From the NCBI GenBank assembly GCA_030427705.1, contig JAUIBR010000023.1, forward strand, positions 1 to 64,000: a stretch of 64,000 nt of DNA. Direction: 5' to 3'. The notes below the pieces were generated by a model that ran no database searches, was not told where the DNA came from, and saw only the letters and a program-made list of their open reading frames with translations. The DNA is from a bacterium (GTDB lineage Bacteria > Myxococcota_A > Bradymonadia > Bradymonadales > Bradymonadaceae). A program made the position numbers and the translations under genes. Below are positions 1 to 9,853 of the stretch, one piece after another. The stretch's first letter is position 1. Every line of letters starts with the position of its first letter.

Positions 1-2
1 GC

Positions 3-1934
3 GGCGTTCTGATGGGCGCTGAACAAATCGCCGAAGCCGATGGCGATTGGATGCCCGTCGATGAACATCCTGTCATCCAAGAGCTGCGCAAACGAATGGC
101 AGAAGAAGCGCATCGGCTACTCGCCGAGGTCGCTTCAGCCGCGCCCGCATCGGAAGCCGAAGAAGAAGCACAAGCCGATCTTGACGAGGTATTTGAGCTC
201 GAAGACCTCGAAGAGGAGAGCTACACCCCTCCTCCGCTCCCCAGCGCGCCGGATGATGCGACCATCGAGTCACCGCCGCCGGTAGTGGAAGATGACGGTT
301 TCTTCGATGAACAGCCCGATACTGTTCCGCTTCCAAGCATCGCGCCTCCCGCGGAAGGTTTGATGAACACCTCGGCAGTCGACGAAATCGCAGGTGCGAT
401 TGAGGCAGAAAAACCGGGACTGTTTGACGGTACATCAGTGGTCAATGAGATTGCCGATGCCGTGGGAGACCCCGGTCCAGTTGCAGACTCGGCCCCGGAA
501 GCACAACACGACGAGTTCGACGCTCCCGAACCGACTCCGTTCGAAGAGGATTCCTTTGGAAGCGGCGACTCTTTCGCAGCTGATGATGCAGGAACGCCAG
601 CAGTAGAAATGTCCAAAGAAGAGGTCGACGAGTACCTCGATGAACCCGTCGCGAAGAAGTCTAATGCAGGCTTGCTCGTGATGGTGTTGGTTCTGATTTT
701 GGCTGCAGTGGGCGTTGTTGGTTCGGCGTACATGGGCTTCATCAATATCCCAGGCATCACCCCACCCGCTCCTAAACCTGCAATTAATGCGGTTAAGGAC
801 CCACCGCCGACAAACAATCAGAACAACGCTGTGGCGACCGCGGACGCTGGAACGGACGAGGACCAAGGTGCAGAACTAGAGGAAAACCCTCTAGAGACGG
901 CGCAAGCCGCATACGACGCCGAAGCAACGCCTGAAACCGCTGCAGCGTTGGTTGAACAATTGGTTGCGGCCGAGCAGAACGACAAAGCTATCGAAGTTTT
1001 GGAAGAAGCTGTGAAGATGGAAGGCGGAGACGTCCTTCAGGCGAAACTCGACGAGTTGAAACCACCGCCACCAACACCGAAAGGCCCTCAGGTCATCGCT
1101 CCTGCCGATTGGTCGAATGCTGCCTCGGTCGATATCAAACGCCACAAAGTCTTCGAAGTGGACTATCAGGGCAAACGCTATCAGGTGATCATCGACCGTG
1201 GTCAACCGCTACGCGGCTGGCGCGCGGTGCTCGCGTCCTATCGACTTTGCGAGATGATGAAGTGCGGATTTAAGATCCCAAATACCTTCGAATTCTCGAT
1301 GAAGAAGGCGGACTGGCAAGCCTTCAGCAAGGAATCTGGCGTCAGAATCGCTGGTGCTTCATTCACGAAAGCTGAAGAGGAAGAGCTCCTGCTTGGCGCG
1401 ATGGTCGAAAAACTGCCTGAAGCTGCGCTTTGGCCAATCGACGCCAGCGGCATTTGGCGCGATCTCATCGATGATCCAGAAACAGCCACAAAGCCGCTTG
1501 TCGAGACGCTCGACAAGGCCGCTGACAAAGAAGCTATCGCCGCGCAACTTGGTGAAAACGGCGCGAAACTCGCGGGCCCTGCGCTATCTAGTTTGCTGGT
1601 GTTCGACTACCTGACAAACAACTTCTCGCGCATTGGTCGCGGAGAAAGTACCGCAGTCAAGGACGGGGCATTCTACTCGGTCCACAACTTTGACTGCTTC
1701 CAGACTCGCACGTCGACGCGCGTCAAAGGCCGATTCCGCTGGGCGAGCCGATTCAACAGGGAGCAGATTGACTCCCTGCGCGAGCTCAAACCCGAAGAGA
1801 TCGACCTCGTGCTCTTCCCCGACGCGAGTCGCGCGGAGCAATCCGCACTCAAAGTGTTCTGGAAGCAACGCGACGAAATCATCGAACGCGTGGACGACCA
1901 ACTCAAAGGCGGCGAAGACAAGACGTTCTTCTAG
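3..1934 (+). CDS. Membrane protein with acidic N-terminus and possible HipA/Fam20-like C-terminal domain (probably 5'-partial)
   Basis: The frame is open to the left edge, so the gene may begin upstream; the first Met in view is at position 12. Residues below are counted from it. Residues 45-215 are very acidic and proline-rich. One membrane segment lies near 220-245, followed by an Ala/Pro linker with a TPR-like helical stretch near 300-345. The C-terminal 260 residues form a compact domain with an Asp in DYLTNN (D532) and a second Asp in HNFDCF (D561). That pairing resembles the catalytic-loop and metal-binding Asp of HipA/Fam20/PI3K-like kinase folds. The fold call is inferred from motif spacing only. 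Even if the fold is right, the domain could be an inactive scaffold. Confidence 0.75.
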   Translation, partial: GVLMGAEQIAEADGDWMPVDEHPVIQELRKRMAEEAHRLLAEVASAAPASEAEEEAQADLDEVFELEDLEEESYTPPPLPSAPDDATIESPPPVVEDDGFFDEQPDTVPLPSIAPPAEGLMNTSAVDEIAGAIEAEKPGLFDGTSVVNEIADAVGDPGPVADSAPEAQHDEFDAPEPTPFEEDSFGSGDSFAADDAGTPAVEMSKEEVDEYLDEPVAKKSNAGLLVMVLVLILAAVGVVGSAYMGFINIPGITPPAPKPAINAVKDPPPTNNQNNAVATADAGTDEDQGAELEENPLETAQAAYDAEATPETAAALVEQLVAAEQNDKAIEVLEEAVKMEGGDVLQAKLDELKPPPPTPKGPQVIAPADWSNAASVDIKRHKVFEVDYQGKRYQVIIDRGQPLRGWRAVLASYRLCEMMKCGFKIPNTFEFSMKKADWQAFSKESGVRIAGASFTKAEEEELLLGAMVEKLPEAALWPIDASGIWRDLIDDPETATKPLVETLDKAADKEAIAAQLGENGAKLAGPALSSLLVFDYLTNNFSRIGRGESTAVKDGAFYSVHNFDCFQTRTSTRVKGRFRWASRFNREQIDSLRELKPEEIDLVLFPDASRAEQSALKVFWKQRDEIIERVDDQLKGGEDKTFF

Positions 1935-1991
1935 CCTTTCCCCGAGCAGCTCAAACGTGTAGATTCCCGCCGTTCTAAAGGTGATTTAAGA

Positions 1992-2681
1992 ATGGCTAAG
2001 ATCTATTACGGATGTGACGAAGTGACCAAAGGATGGTCACGTTACTTTGACCTCTGCACACTGCTGGAGGTACCGCACGGCGCGAAGCCGCCGTCGGTAA
2101 AAACGCTCAACACATGGCGGGTAGACAGCCCCAAGGGCTTTTGCTTCGCTATCCATGTGACGGACGTGTTCATCGCCGAACTTGTGAAGGCCGGCGATTC
2201 GGGCGCTTCAACTCTGACGGAGGCGATGCGCGAGGCGTGGAACGAAACCATCGAACGCGCATCTGCCCTGGCTGCGAAGGCAATCATTTTTCACACTCCA
2301 TTTGGCTTTAATCCGTCCGACAATACCCGCGCCCTGATTCGGGCGATCGGGGATGAACTCGCTACCGACGCGAAACAGGTCGTGATTTGGGAATCTGAAG
2401 GCGTCTGGCCTGTGGAAGAGTCCATGCAGCTTTGCATCGACCACGGGCTGACTTACATGGTCGACCCATTCCTTCTTCGAGAAGACGACGTGGAACCGAT
2501 TGGGCCAGACCGCGCATATTCCATCACGGAACGCGGAGGGATGCGGCGAAGTTTCGATCAGTTTGACTTCGAAGACCTGGTTGATTCCACGACCTCGGCC
2601 AACCGCGTTTTCGCGCTTTTGCGCGGCCAATACAAATGGCGACACGCCCGAGAACTGCAGCAGGTGTTAAAGGAAGGCTGA
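1992..2681 (+). CDS. DUF72 (YecE-like) family protein
   Basis: This 229-residue soluble protein has the look of the DUF72/YecE family, which adopts a TIM-barrel-like fold and has no settled biochemical role. Supporting features are the opening YYGCDEVTKGW stretch, a WRVDSPKGF segment near residues 42-50, and a late FDQFDFEDLVD/YKWRHARELQ section. The length fits the family. The ATG follows an AAGGTGA ribosome site. It sits 57 bases after the preceding membrane protein and 94 bases before glgA. Family assignment is fairly secure; the function is unknown. Confidence 0.75.
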   Translation: MAKIYYGCDEVTKGWSRYFDLCTLLEVPHGAKPPSVKTLNTWRVDSPKGFCFAIHVTDVFIAELVKAGDSGASTLTEAMREAWNETIERASALAAKAIIFHTPFGFNPSDNTRALIRAIGDELATDAKQVVIWESEGVWPVEESMQLCIDHGLTYMVDPFLLREDDVEPIGPDRAYSITERGGMRRSFDQFDFEDLVDSTTSANRVFALLRGQYKWRHARELQQVLKEG

Positions 2682-2775
2682 GTTGTCTTTCATGACAGCC
2701 TAAACCGTGGTACGAGGACCGCCGCACGCCTATCTAGAAGGCGGAAATGCGCATTTTTATTGAGGCAAATCGTCA

Positions 2776-4314
2776 ATGAGCATTGATTTCGACAAGTTGA
2801 TTAAGACTAAGAGCACCGGGCCTGCTCGCTCGGGCAAGCGCCTGAACATCCTTTTCGGCACGACAGAAGTCGTCCCGTACGCAAAAACAGGCGGCCTTGG
2901 TGATGTTTCGGCCAGCCTTCCAAAGGCATTGGCTGCACGCGGTCATCACGTTTACGTGGTCACCCCGCTCTACAAGCATATCGACCCAGACCAAAAGCGA
3001 TTCAGCCGCCGTTTGACGGAACTTGAAGTTCCGCTCAAAGCCAAGAGCCAGAAGAAGGTCAAGACTGTCGTATGGGAAACCCGTTTGAGCGCAGGCGTAA
3101 CGCTGATGCTGCTCGACTACCCAGAGTACTTCGACCGTGATGGGCTTTATGGCTATGCGGGTGGTGCGTACGACGATAACGCTGCACGTTTCTCGTTCTT
3201 CAGCCGCGCGCTGGTTGAGCTGGCGGTCCAGTTCAGTATTCCGGTGGACGTCATCCACTGCAACGACTGGCACACCTCATTGGCCCCGATCTACTTCAAG
3301 CAGTACTACCAAAAGGAAATGCCGCAGATTGCGACCGTCCTGACGATCCACAATATGGCGTTCCAGGGCGAGTTTGCTGAAGGCGATTTCGACGCCACTG
3401 GATTGTCAAAGGGTACGTACCTCAGCGCCGCGCAGCTCAAGGCGGGTCGAAACATCAACTTCATGAAGGGTGGCATCGTCAACGCGGACAAGATCACCAC
3501 CGTCAGCCCAACCTACGCCGAAGAGATTCGTACGAAGGAAGGCGGTCACGGACTTGATACCGTATTGAAGAAGCGAAAGAAGGACCTTAGCGGAATCCTG
3601 AACGGAGCTGACTACAGCATCTGGTCTCCAGGAAACGACCAATACATCCCTGTCCGATACGACAAGGAGACGCTGAACGGAAAGCGTCGCAACAAGGCAG
3701 CACTCCAGCACATGTTTGAGTTGCCGGTACGCCCTACCCTTCCTCTCATTGGATTCGTCGGACGCCTGACCGACCAGAAAGGTGTTCACCTGATGGTCCC
3801 GGCCGTTCGCAAGCTGCTCAAGGGCCTCGAGGACGAACGTGCTGGCTTCCAATGCGTCTTCCTTGGCGAAGGTGATGCAAAGCACGAACGCGCACTTCAG
3901 AAGCTCGCTAAAGAGTTCCCAGAGCGTGTTGCCGTCCACGTCGGCTATAGCGAAGACATGGCGCACAAGCTTATCGCTGCATCGGACATCCTCGCTGTTC
4001 CAAGCGAGTTTGAGCCATGCGGCCTGACGCAAATCTACGCGATGCGCTACGGCACGATTCCAGTTGTGCACCAGACCGGCGGGTTGGCCGATACGGTGCG
4101 CGACGTCGATTCGAACCCAGAGACCGGTACCGGTTTCGTGTTCGAAAAGTACACCAAGAGCGAATTGTGGAAGGCTCTCGATACAGCCGCCACGCGCTAC
4201 CGAAGCCACCGAAAGTGGCGTCCTTTGATGATGCGCGCGATGAACCAAGACTTCTCGTGGGCGCAGTCAGCACAGCAGTATGAAAGCACCTACTACGACG
4301 CCATCGGCGCGTAG
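2776..4314 (+). CDS. glgA: Glycogen synthase (ADP-glucose type, GT5)
   Basis: The enzyme transfers glucose from ADP-glucose to the non-reducing end of alpha-1,4-glucan in the cytoplasm, building storage glycogen. The 512-residue protein has the GT5 signature KTGGLGDV at residues 37-44, which binds ADP-glucose. It also has HNMAFQG, a second Rossmann domain opening GFVGRLTDQKG, and the late PSEFEPCGL...GGLADTV block that holds the catalytic Glu region. Length and architecture match bacterial GlgA, with about 35 extra N-terminal residues before the first beta strand. No other glycogen genes are adjacent. The carboxylase gene follows 18 bases downstream and may be co-transcribed. Confidence 0.95.
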   Translation: MSIDFDKLIKTKSTGPARSGKRLNILFGTTEVVPYAKTGGLGDVSASLPKALAARGHHVYVVTPLYKHIDPDQKRFSRRLTELEVPLKAKSQKKVKTVVWETRLSAGVTLMLLDYPEYFDRDGLYGYAGGAYDDNAARFSFFSRALVELAVQFSIPVDVIHCNDWHTSLAPIYFKQYYQKEMPQIATVLTIHNMAFQGEFAEGDFDATGLSKGTYLSAAQLKAGRNINFMKGGIVNADKITTVSPTYAEEIRTKEGGHGLDTVLKKRKKDLSGILNGADYSIWSPGNDQYIPVRYDKETLNGKRRNKAALQHMFELPVRPTLPLIGFVGRLTDQKGVHLMVPAVRKLLKGLEDERAGFQCVFLGEGDAKHERALQKLAKEFPERVAVHVGYSEDMAHKLIAASDILAVPSEFEPCGLTQIYAMRYGTIPVVHQTGGLADTVRDVDSNPETGTGFVFEKYTKSELWKALDTAATRYRSHRKWRPLMMRAMNQDFSWAQSAQQYESTYYDAIGA

Positions 4315-4332
4315 ATATCAGGGGAGTACCAA

Positions 4333-5877
4333 ATGAGTTCGAACCTCGAACGACTTGAAGAGTTAAATCAACAGGCTGAACTTGGCGGTGGCCAGCGTCG
4401 AATCGACCGGCAGCATGAGAACGGCAAAATGACGGCGCGCGAGCGTATCCAAACCTTCATCGACCCCGGCACTTTCGTCGAGCTCGATAAGTTTGTGACG
4501 CATGCTTGCACCGATTTCGGCATGGAAAACCAGAAGATTCCTGGCGACGGTGTCGTCACGGGATATGGAAAGGTTGATGGCCGGTTGGTGTACGTCTTCG
4601 CGCAGGACTTCACCGTTTTTGGCGGCTCACTCAGCGGCGCGTACGCACAAAAGATCTGCAAGGTCATGGACCTCGCAACCAAGGTCGGTGCACCTGTCAT
4701 CGGCTTGAACGATTCCGGTGGAGCACGAATTCAAGAAGGTGTCGTCAGCCTCGCTGGCTACGCTGACATCTTCTACCGCAACACCCGCGCAAGCGGCGTC
4801 GTGCCTCAAATTTCGGCCATCATGGGTCCATGTGCCGGTGGCGCAGTCTACTCGCCTGCAATCACCGACTTCATCTTCATGGTCCAAGACACCAGCTACA
4901 TGTTCATCACTGGTCCAGAAGTTGTGAAGACAGTGACCAGTCAGGACGTGACCAAGCAGGAATTGGGCGGCGCACACGTGCACATGGCCGAGAGCGGTGT
5001 GTCACACTTCGAATGCGGTTCGGAAGAGGAATGCATCGCTCAGATTCGTGAGCTGTTGTCCTTCGTGCCATCGAATAATGCAGAAGACCCACCGTTCGTT
5101 CCAACCGACGACGATTCAAATCGTCGAGACGAAAAACTGAACGAAATCGTGCCTGAAAACCCGTCGAAACCATACGACATCAAGGATGTCATCGAGTGTG
5201 CTGTCGACGACGGTTACTTCTTCGAGATTCAGGCGGGATTCGCCCAGAATATTGTCATCGGATTTGCTCGATTTGGTGGCCACAGCGTCGGCATCGTCGC
5301 AAACCAACCGAATCACCTCGCGGGATGCTTGGATATCAATGCCAGCGTGAAAGCCGGTCGTTTCGTCCGGTTCTGCGACGCATTCAACATTCCAATCGTG
5401 ACCTTCGTTGACGTTCCCGGCTTCCTGCCTGGTGTCGACCAAGAGTACGGCGGAATCATCAAGCACGGCGCGAAGCTGCTGTACGCTTACGCCGAAGCCA
5501 CGGTGCCCAAGATCACGTTGATTACCCGCAAAGCCTACGGTGGTGCATACGACGTCATGAGCTCGAAGCATATTGGTGGTGATATCAATATGGCGTATCC
5601 AACCGCTGAGATTGCGGTTATGGGGCCAGACGGCGCTGTGAACATCATCTTCCGCAATGAGCTGAAAGATGCAACGGATGCGGTCGCCCGCAAGGATGAG
5701 CTCGTCACCGACTACCGCGAGACGTTCGCAAATCCCTTCAAGGCTGCTGAGCTGGGTTATATCGACGAGGTCATCATGCCTGTCGACACGCGCCCACGTA
5801 TCATCCAGAGCTTGGAGATGCTGAAGAACAAGCGCGCGGACAATCCGCCAAAGAAGCACGGAAACATTCCGCTATAG
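4333..5877 (+). CDS. Acyl-CoA carboxylase, carboxyltransferase (beta) subunit, propionyl-CoA type
   Basis: This is the biotin-dependent carboxyltransferase subunit that moves CO2 from carboxybiotin to an acyl-CoA, probably propionyl-CoA. The 514 residues form two crotonase-like halves. The first carries MTARERI, the oxyanion-hole region [19 protein letters not shown] and [12 protein letters not shown]. The second carries [23 protein letters not shown] and the [11 protein letters not shown] segment. These match PccB/MmdA-type subunits more than AccD. A GGGGAG ribosome site precedes the ATG. No biotin carboxylase or biotin-carrier gene is nearby, so the alpha subunit must be elsewhere. Substrate specificity cannot be read from sequence alone. 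Confidence 0.92.
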   Translation: MSSNLERLEELNQQAELGGGQRRIDRQHENGKMTARERIQTFIDPGTFVELDKFVTHACTDFGMENQKIPGDGVVTGYGKVDGRLVYVFAQDFTVFGGSLSGAYAQKICKVMDLATKVGAPVIGLNDSGGARIQEGVVSLAGYADIFYRNTRASGVVPQISAIMGPCAGGAVYSPAITDFIFMVQDTSYMFITGPEVVKTVTSQDVTKQELGGAHVHMAESGVSHFECGSEEECIAQIRELLSFVPSNNAEDPPFVPTDDDSNRRDEKLNEIVPENPSKPYDIKDVIECAVDDGYFFEIQAGFAQNIVIGFARFGGHSVGIVANQPNHLAGCLDINASVKAGRFVRFCDAFNIPIVTFVDVPGFLPGVDQEYGGIIKHGAKLLYAYAEATVPKITLITRKAYGGAYDVMSSKHIGGDINMAYPTAEIAVMGPDGAVNIIFRNELKDATDAVARKDELVTDYRETFANPFKAAELGYIDEVIMPVDTRPRIIQSLEMLKNKRADNPPKKHGNIPL

Positions 5878-5905
5878 TCAGCGCGGGCAATGCCCGATAT
5901 CAGGC

Positions 5906-5935
5906 AAAAAAAAGGAGCGCGATGCGCTCCTTTTT
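5906..5935. terminator. Bidirectional rho-independent terminator
   Basis: A 12-bp perfect stem (AAAAAGGAGCGC at 5909-5920, GCGCTCCTTTTT at 5924-5935) closes a GAT loop. There is an A-run on the left and a T-run on the right. It lies between the convergent carboxylase and citrate synthase genes and can stop transcription from both sides. Confidence 0.9.
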
Positions 5936-5955
5936 CATTTCTTGAGCCGTAGCTC

Positions 5956-7185
5956 TTACTCGACGTCGCGAGCACCGTGACCGACATAGATTTGTCGGGG
6001 ACGATGGATACGAGACGTTGGGTCTTCGCGAAGCTCTCGCCATTGTGCGATCCAGCCAGGAAGACGACCAAGAGCGAACATGACCGTGAAGAAGTCCGTC
6101 GGGATGTTCAGCGCGCGGTAGATGATGCCGCTGTAGAAATCGACGTTCGGGTACAGGCGACGCGCCACGAAGAACTCGTCTTCGAGTGCTGCCTGCTCGA
6201 GTTCTTTTGCTACATCGAGGGCTGGGTCTTCAATTCCCAAAGAGCTAAGCACATCGTCCGCAGCCTTCTTGATGATTCGAGCACGTGGGTCGAAGTTCTT
6301 GTACACGCGGTGTCCAAAGCCCATGAGCTTGAAGCCAGATGTTTTGTCTTTTGCCTTCTCTACCCAAACGCTGGTGTCTTCGCCGTCGCTCTGAATCGCC
6401 TCGAGCATCTCGATAACTTTCTGGTTTGCGCCACCATGCAGCGGTCCCCAAAGCGCGCAGATGCCGGCGCCAATCGTAGCGAAGAGGTTCGCGTGGCTGC
6501 TTCCGACCATACGCACCGTTGACGCGGAGCAGTTTTGCTCGTGGTCAGCGTGCAGGATGAGAAGCTTGTTGAAGGCGTCGATGGTGCTTGCATCCGACTT
6601 TCCAAACATCATGTGAAGGAAGTCTTCGATGTAGCCCTTGTTCGGGTCGGGATCGATATAGTCCTGACCCTGAAGGCGACGATATGCAAACGCGACAATT
6701 CCTTTGAACTTCGCCAAGAGACGCACGATATCGTCGTCACGTTCGCCGGTAGGCAAGAACGCGGACAAGGTGGTCGTCACGGAAGCGACAGCTGCCATCG
6801 GGTGGATGCCCTCTGGCAATGCATTGAGCTGCTCTTTCACACCGTGTGGAACGTCGCTGTGCTCAGCCAACGCTGCATTGAACGTGGCGAGCTCTTTTTC
6901 GTTTGGAAGCTCACCCCAAATCAACAGGTACATCACCTCTTCGAACGAGCTCTTATCAGCGAGTTGTTCGATTGGGTAACCACGGTAACGAAGGATACCT
7001 TCTTCACCGTTGATGAACGTGATGGCGGATTCACACGAACCGGTGTTTCCGTAGCCGGGATCGAGCGTGATGGCCTTCGCCGCACCTCGAAACTTGGTGA
7101 TATCGATTCCGACTTCACCTTCGGTGCCTACGACAACCGGAAGTTCATATTCTTCGCCATTGAGAGAAATTTTCGCATTGCTCAT
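5956..7185 (-). CDS. gltA: Citrate synthase (type II)
   Basis: Condenses oxaloacetate and acetyl-CoA to citrate at the entry of the TCA cycle. The 409-residue protein carries the LHGGAN active-site His region, MGFGHRVY with the second catalytic His, and PTDFFTVMFALGR near the catalytic Asp. The tail RPRQIYVGHGARD is typical of proteobacterial GltA. I chose the ATG at 7185 because GGAG sits five bases upstream and the protein then starts MSNAKISLNG, the family's normal N-terminus. The frame runs open for another 40 codons upstream but with non-family sequence. A TTGACG box lies at 7251-7256 in the leader, but I see no convincing -10. Confidence 0.95.
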   Translation of the reverse strand: MSNAKISLNGEEYELPVVVGTEGEVGIDITKFRGAAKAITLDPGYGNTGSCESAITFINGEEGILRYRGYPIEQLADKSSFEEVMYLLIWGELPNEKELATFNAALAEHSDVPHGVKEQLNALPEGIHPMAAVASVTTTLSAFLPTGERDDDIVRLLAKFKGIVAFAYRRLQGQDYIDPDPNKGYIEDFLHMMFGKSDASTIDAFNKLLILHADHEQNCSASTVRMVGSSHANLFATIGAGICALWGPLHGGANQKVIEMLEAIQSDGEDTSVWVEKAKDKTSGFKLMGFGHRVYKNFDPRARIIKKAADDVLSSLGIEDPALDVAKELEQAALEDEFFVARRLYPNVDFYSGIIYRALNIPTDFFTVMFALGRLPGWIAQWRELREDPTSRIHRPRQIYVGHGARDVE

Positions 7186-7333
7186 GCGTGTCTCCATAAC
7201 CTGCTGGGAAACTTGGGGATTCGGCCAATACTTTAAGTAACACTTTAGGCCGTCAACTGAAGCGCGGGTAACGTACCAGCTACAGTGTGAATTGTGAAGG
7301 CCCAAGCGTCTGTTTGATGCCGCAAACGGCCGA

Positions 7334-9631
7334 TCATTTCGAAGTTTTTCGATCTTTACGTTCGGGGTCGTCTGGAGCGCATGGAACCTTGCTCAGAACG
7401 AACTTTTGATTTCGGTCATAGACGATACACGCCTTGCCTTTCATGTTCGCTGGCAGACTTCGTTGGAACTCGCCGCGATATCGCGAGTACTCCATGATTC
7501 CATAGAACGTCCGCGAACCGATTTGGCTGATGAAATGTGTGAAGTCGTCGTCGTCACGGATCGGGATGACCTCGTTCTGGCTGTAGAACGTCTCGCCCCG
7601 CCAATTCAGTTTAAAGGCGATGACAGGCTGCTCGCAGAATCGCTTTCGGCTGTCGGCACCTGGCGGTCCCTCAGTCGCGGTGCAGACTGAGTAGTAGTGG
7701 TCCCACAGGCCCTTCTGGCTCCACGTGGAACTCAATCGCGACATGTACACATTGATGCAGAACAGCTCGAAGGCAATGCAGCCAATCAGCATTGCAGCCA
7801 GGCCCGCTTTCCTTACCTTCAGGCTCTTCCCAAGCATCGCGGCTAGGCCAAGCGAAGCCACGAGCGTGAACGACGCAAACCAACTCCGATAGGAGTCGTC
7901 CCATTCAGGTTCGCTCCACTTTCGATCGTACTTGTACGTGAACAGATTCTTGAAGATCTGCGGGTCCTGATAAATATCCCAGGCGAGGATTAGCATCACC
8001 GGAATAGCCGCAAGGTACAGCGGATAAGGCTGCGGAATGTCCTCGTCAAAGATGTCGTCCACGGCCAGCGCAATGAGGAACGCCAACGCCGGTACCGCGG
8101 GGAAGATATAGTGGTGGAATTTGGTGCTCGAGAGCGTGAACAGCGTGAACGCAACGGCCGCCCAGATCAGCAGCATGAGTCGCACGCGGCTCTCATCATC
8201 ATCGCGTTCGAGTTCCGGCCGCGAGAACAACTTCGCAAACGCAACGGGGACGAGGCCAACCCATGGGAACAGCCCGTATGCGAGCCACTTCAAGAAGTGC
8301 TCGAAACTCCCCGTGTCCAGTTGGTGAACACCAGATGCCAAGCGCTTGAAATGGTCGTGTACAAAGAACCGATTCCAGAAGCCTTGCGTGTGGCGAATCA
8401 ACATCCCGGCGTACCAAGGGAACGTCACCGCAATGAAAATTGGAATGCCGCGTAACAGTTCAACCCGGCCCATCAATCGCCATTCACGAGTGAACAGGAT
8501 GTACAGAAAGAGGATTGCGCCAGGAAGGAGGAAGCCCAGAAGCCCCTTGGCCAAAGTGGCCAATCCTATGAACACGTAGAAATTGAAGAGGTATAGGCGT
8601 CGTCGTTCGACGATGGGTTTTGCGAACGTCAGATACGTCGCGAACCCGAACAGCGTTGCATAGATGGAAGCTTGGACAGGGCCCCAAACGAACCAGCCGT
8701 TCAACCCACGCAGGAGCGACTGATCGCTCATGTGCGCGCCGATCAGCGATGCAATGAGTAACAAACCCAAAGGCACCCAAACGGCAGCAAGGCTTCCCCA
8801 GGCGGCTTTTCGGCTTCGTTCTGCATTTCCATCGCGTATGAACTTCAACGCTGCGACGAGGGCAACAGTGCCTAACCCAAGAAGAACTGCGCCGATCACG
8901 ACCGCCCGCCAGGTCGGGGTCGTCAGCGGGACCATCACTGAATTGGGCCCACCACGCCACCGCGACAAGCCAGTCAGCATCAGGGAGATCTGCGGGATGA
9001 TCACGACGCCCAACCAACCAAACGTCAGCGCATACCCCAGCTTATCTGCAGCTTTGTCGCGATCTTTGCCGAATGCGCCCATGAAAAAGAAGCACATTCC
9101 GACCGTCATCAACGCGACGAACGGCATGTCGGTCTGGGCCTGCCGCGAAAGGAAGAACCAGAACGGCGACGTTCCAAGCACGGCGGCCATAATCCAACCA
9201 GTCCGACGTCGAAAGACACTGGCACCGAAGGAATAGGCGAGCGCGATGGAGAGGATCGTGACGATGGCGACACCAATCCGGATTCCCCATTCATTGATGC
9301 CGAAAACCTGCATCCCCATCGCCATCATCCACATCAAGAGGATCGGCTTGCTGAAGAAGTAGGCGCCTTCCTGATTGCCATTGGCATCTTGCCAATGCGA
9401 ACCCCACCAGGTGGAGATCCAGTCATTTCGTTCAATGATTTGGCGTCCGACCTCTCCGTAGTGTGTTTCCCACGGATCCCATAATCCGAACGACCCCAAC
9501 ATCGGCAGAAGCACAAGGCTAGCCAACACAACGACGATGCCGCGGTCCTTCCACCACACGGCATATTCGGGGTTCCATTTGGGGAGGTCGAAGATCGACC
9601 GGCTTTCTTGGGAAGAATTATCGTCGGACAT
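7334..9631 (-). CDS. ArnT/PMT-family membrane glycosyltransferase
   Basis: A 765-residue polytopic inner-membrane protein of the dolichyl-phosphate-mannosyltransferase/ArnT superfamily (GT-C fold). These enzymes move a sugar from a polyprenyl-phosphate donor onto lipid A, protein or glycan on the periplasmic side. The family's first-loop acidic motif is present as WDPWETHYGE (51-60), followed by FFSKPILLMW and a dozen or so hydrophobic segments. The C-terminal 150 residues form a soluble periplasmic region. The acceptor and sugar cannot be predicted. It stands alone on the minus strand, with 148 bases to gltA and a divergent gene upstream. Confidence 0.85.
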   Translation of the reverse strand: MSDDNSSQESRSIFDLPKWNPEYAVWWKDRGIVVVLASLVLLPMLGSFGLWDPWETHYGEVGRQIIERNDWISTWWGSHWQDANGNQEGAYFFSKPILLMWMMAMGMQVFGINEWGIRIGVAIVTILSIALAYSFGASVFRRRTGWIMAAVLGTSPFWFFLSRQAQTDMPFVALMTVGMCFFFMGAFGKDRDKAADKLGYALTFGWLGVVIIPQISLMLTGLSRWRGGPNSVMVPLTTPTWRAVVIGAVLLGLGTVALVAALKFIRDGNAERSRKAAWGSLAAVWVPLGLLLIASLIGAHMSDQSLLRGLNGWFVWGPVQASIYATLFGFATYLTFAKPIVERRRLYLFNFYVFIGLATLAKGLLGFLLPGAILFLYILFTREWRLMGRVELLRGIPIFIAVTFPWYAGMLIRHTQGFWNRFFVHDHFKRLASGVHQLDTGSFEHFLKWLAYGLFPWVGLVPVAFAKLFSRPELERDDDESRVRLMLLIWAAVAFTLFTLSSTKFHHYIFPAVPALAFLIALAVDDIFDEDIPQPYPLYLAAIPVMLILAWDIYQDPQIFKNLFTYKYDRKWSEPEWDDSYRSWFASFTLVASLGLAAMLGKSLKVRKAGLAAMLIGCIAFELFCINVYMSRLSSTWSQKGLWDHYYSVCTATEGPPGADSRKRFCEQPVIAFKLNWRGETFYSQNEVIPIRDDDDFTHFISQIGSRTFYGIMEYSRYRGEFQRSLPANMKGKACIVYDRNQKFVLSKVPCAPDDPERKDRKTSK

Positions 9632-9785
9632 GCAGTTCTACTGACCTGTTCGTGCCGGTACTCTAAAAGGCGCGATTGTTTACCGCTCAACGCGATGGAA
9701 CGTCAAGCGGACGTAAACTCGCGGCCCAATTCACGGATTGGTTGTGGCCGCGCTAAAAATGGAAAGGCGAATTGCCAGTTGCCCC

Positions 9786-9816
9786 TTGACGCTCCCTCAC
9801 CTCAAGGGCATATAGG
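9786..9816 (+). promoter_or_regulatory. Possible sigma-70-type promoter for the 9854 gene
   Basis: TTGACG (9786-9791) is followed after 19 bases by TATAGG (9811-9816). A CATATA hexamer at 17-base spacing overlaps it. The position fits the downstream TTG start, but the spacing is not ideal. Confidence 0.4.
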
Positions 9817-9853
9817 GTCTTGGTAATTCGCTTTTCACCTCGGAGTCTTCGCC

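Noticed and set aside
2745-2756. Palindrome AAATGCGCATTT before glgA as a terminator
   Set aside because: There is no loop to form a stable hairpin and no typical T-run position.
3406-4248. A 280-codon minus-strand frame opposite glgA
   Set aside because: No family sequence; glgA motifs cover the region.
6535-7236. A 233-codon plus-strand frame opposite citrate synthase
   Set aside because: Antisense shadow of gltA with no motif and no ribosome site.
7186-7305. A 40-codon N-terminal extension of citrate synthase
   Set aside because: The added residues do not match the family, and a good ribosome site marks the internal ATG at 7185.
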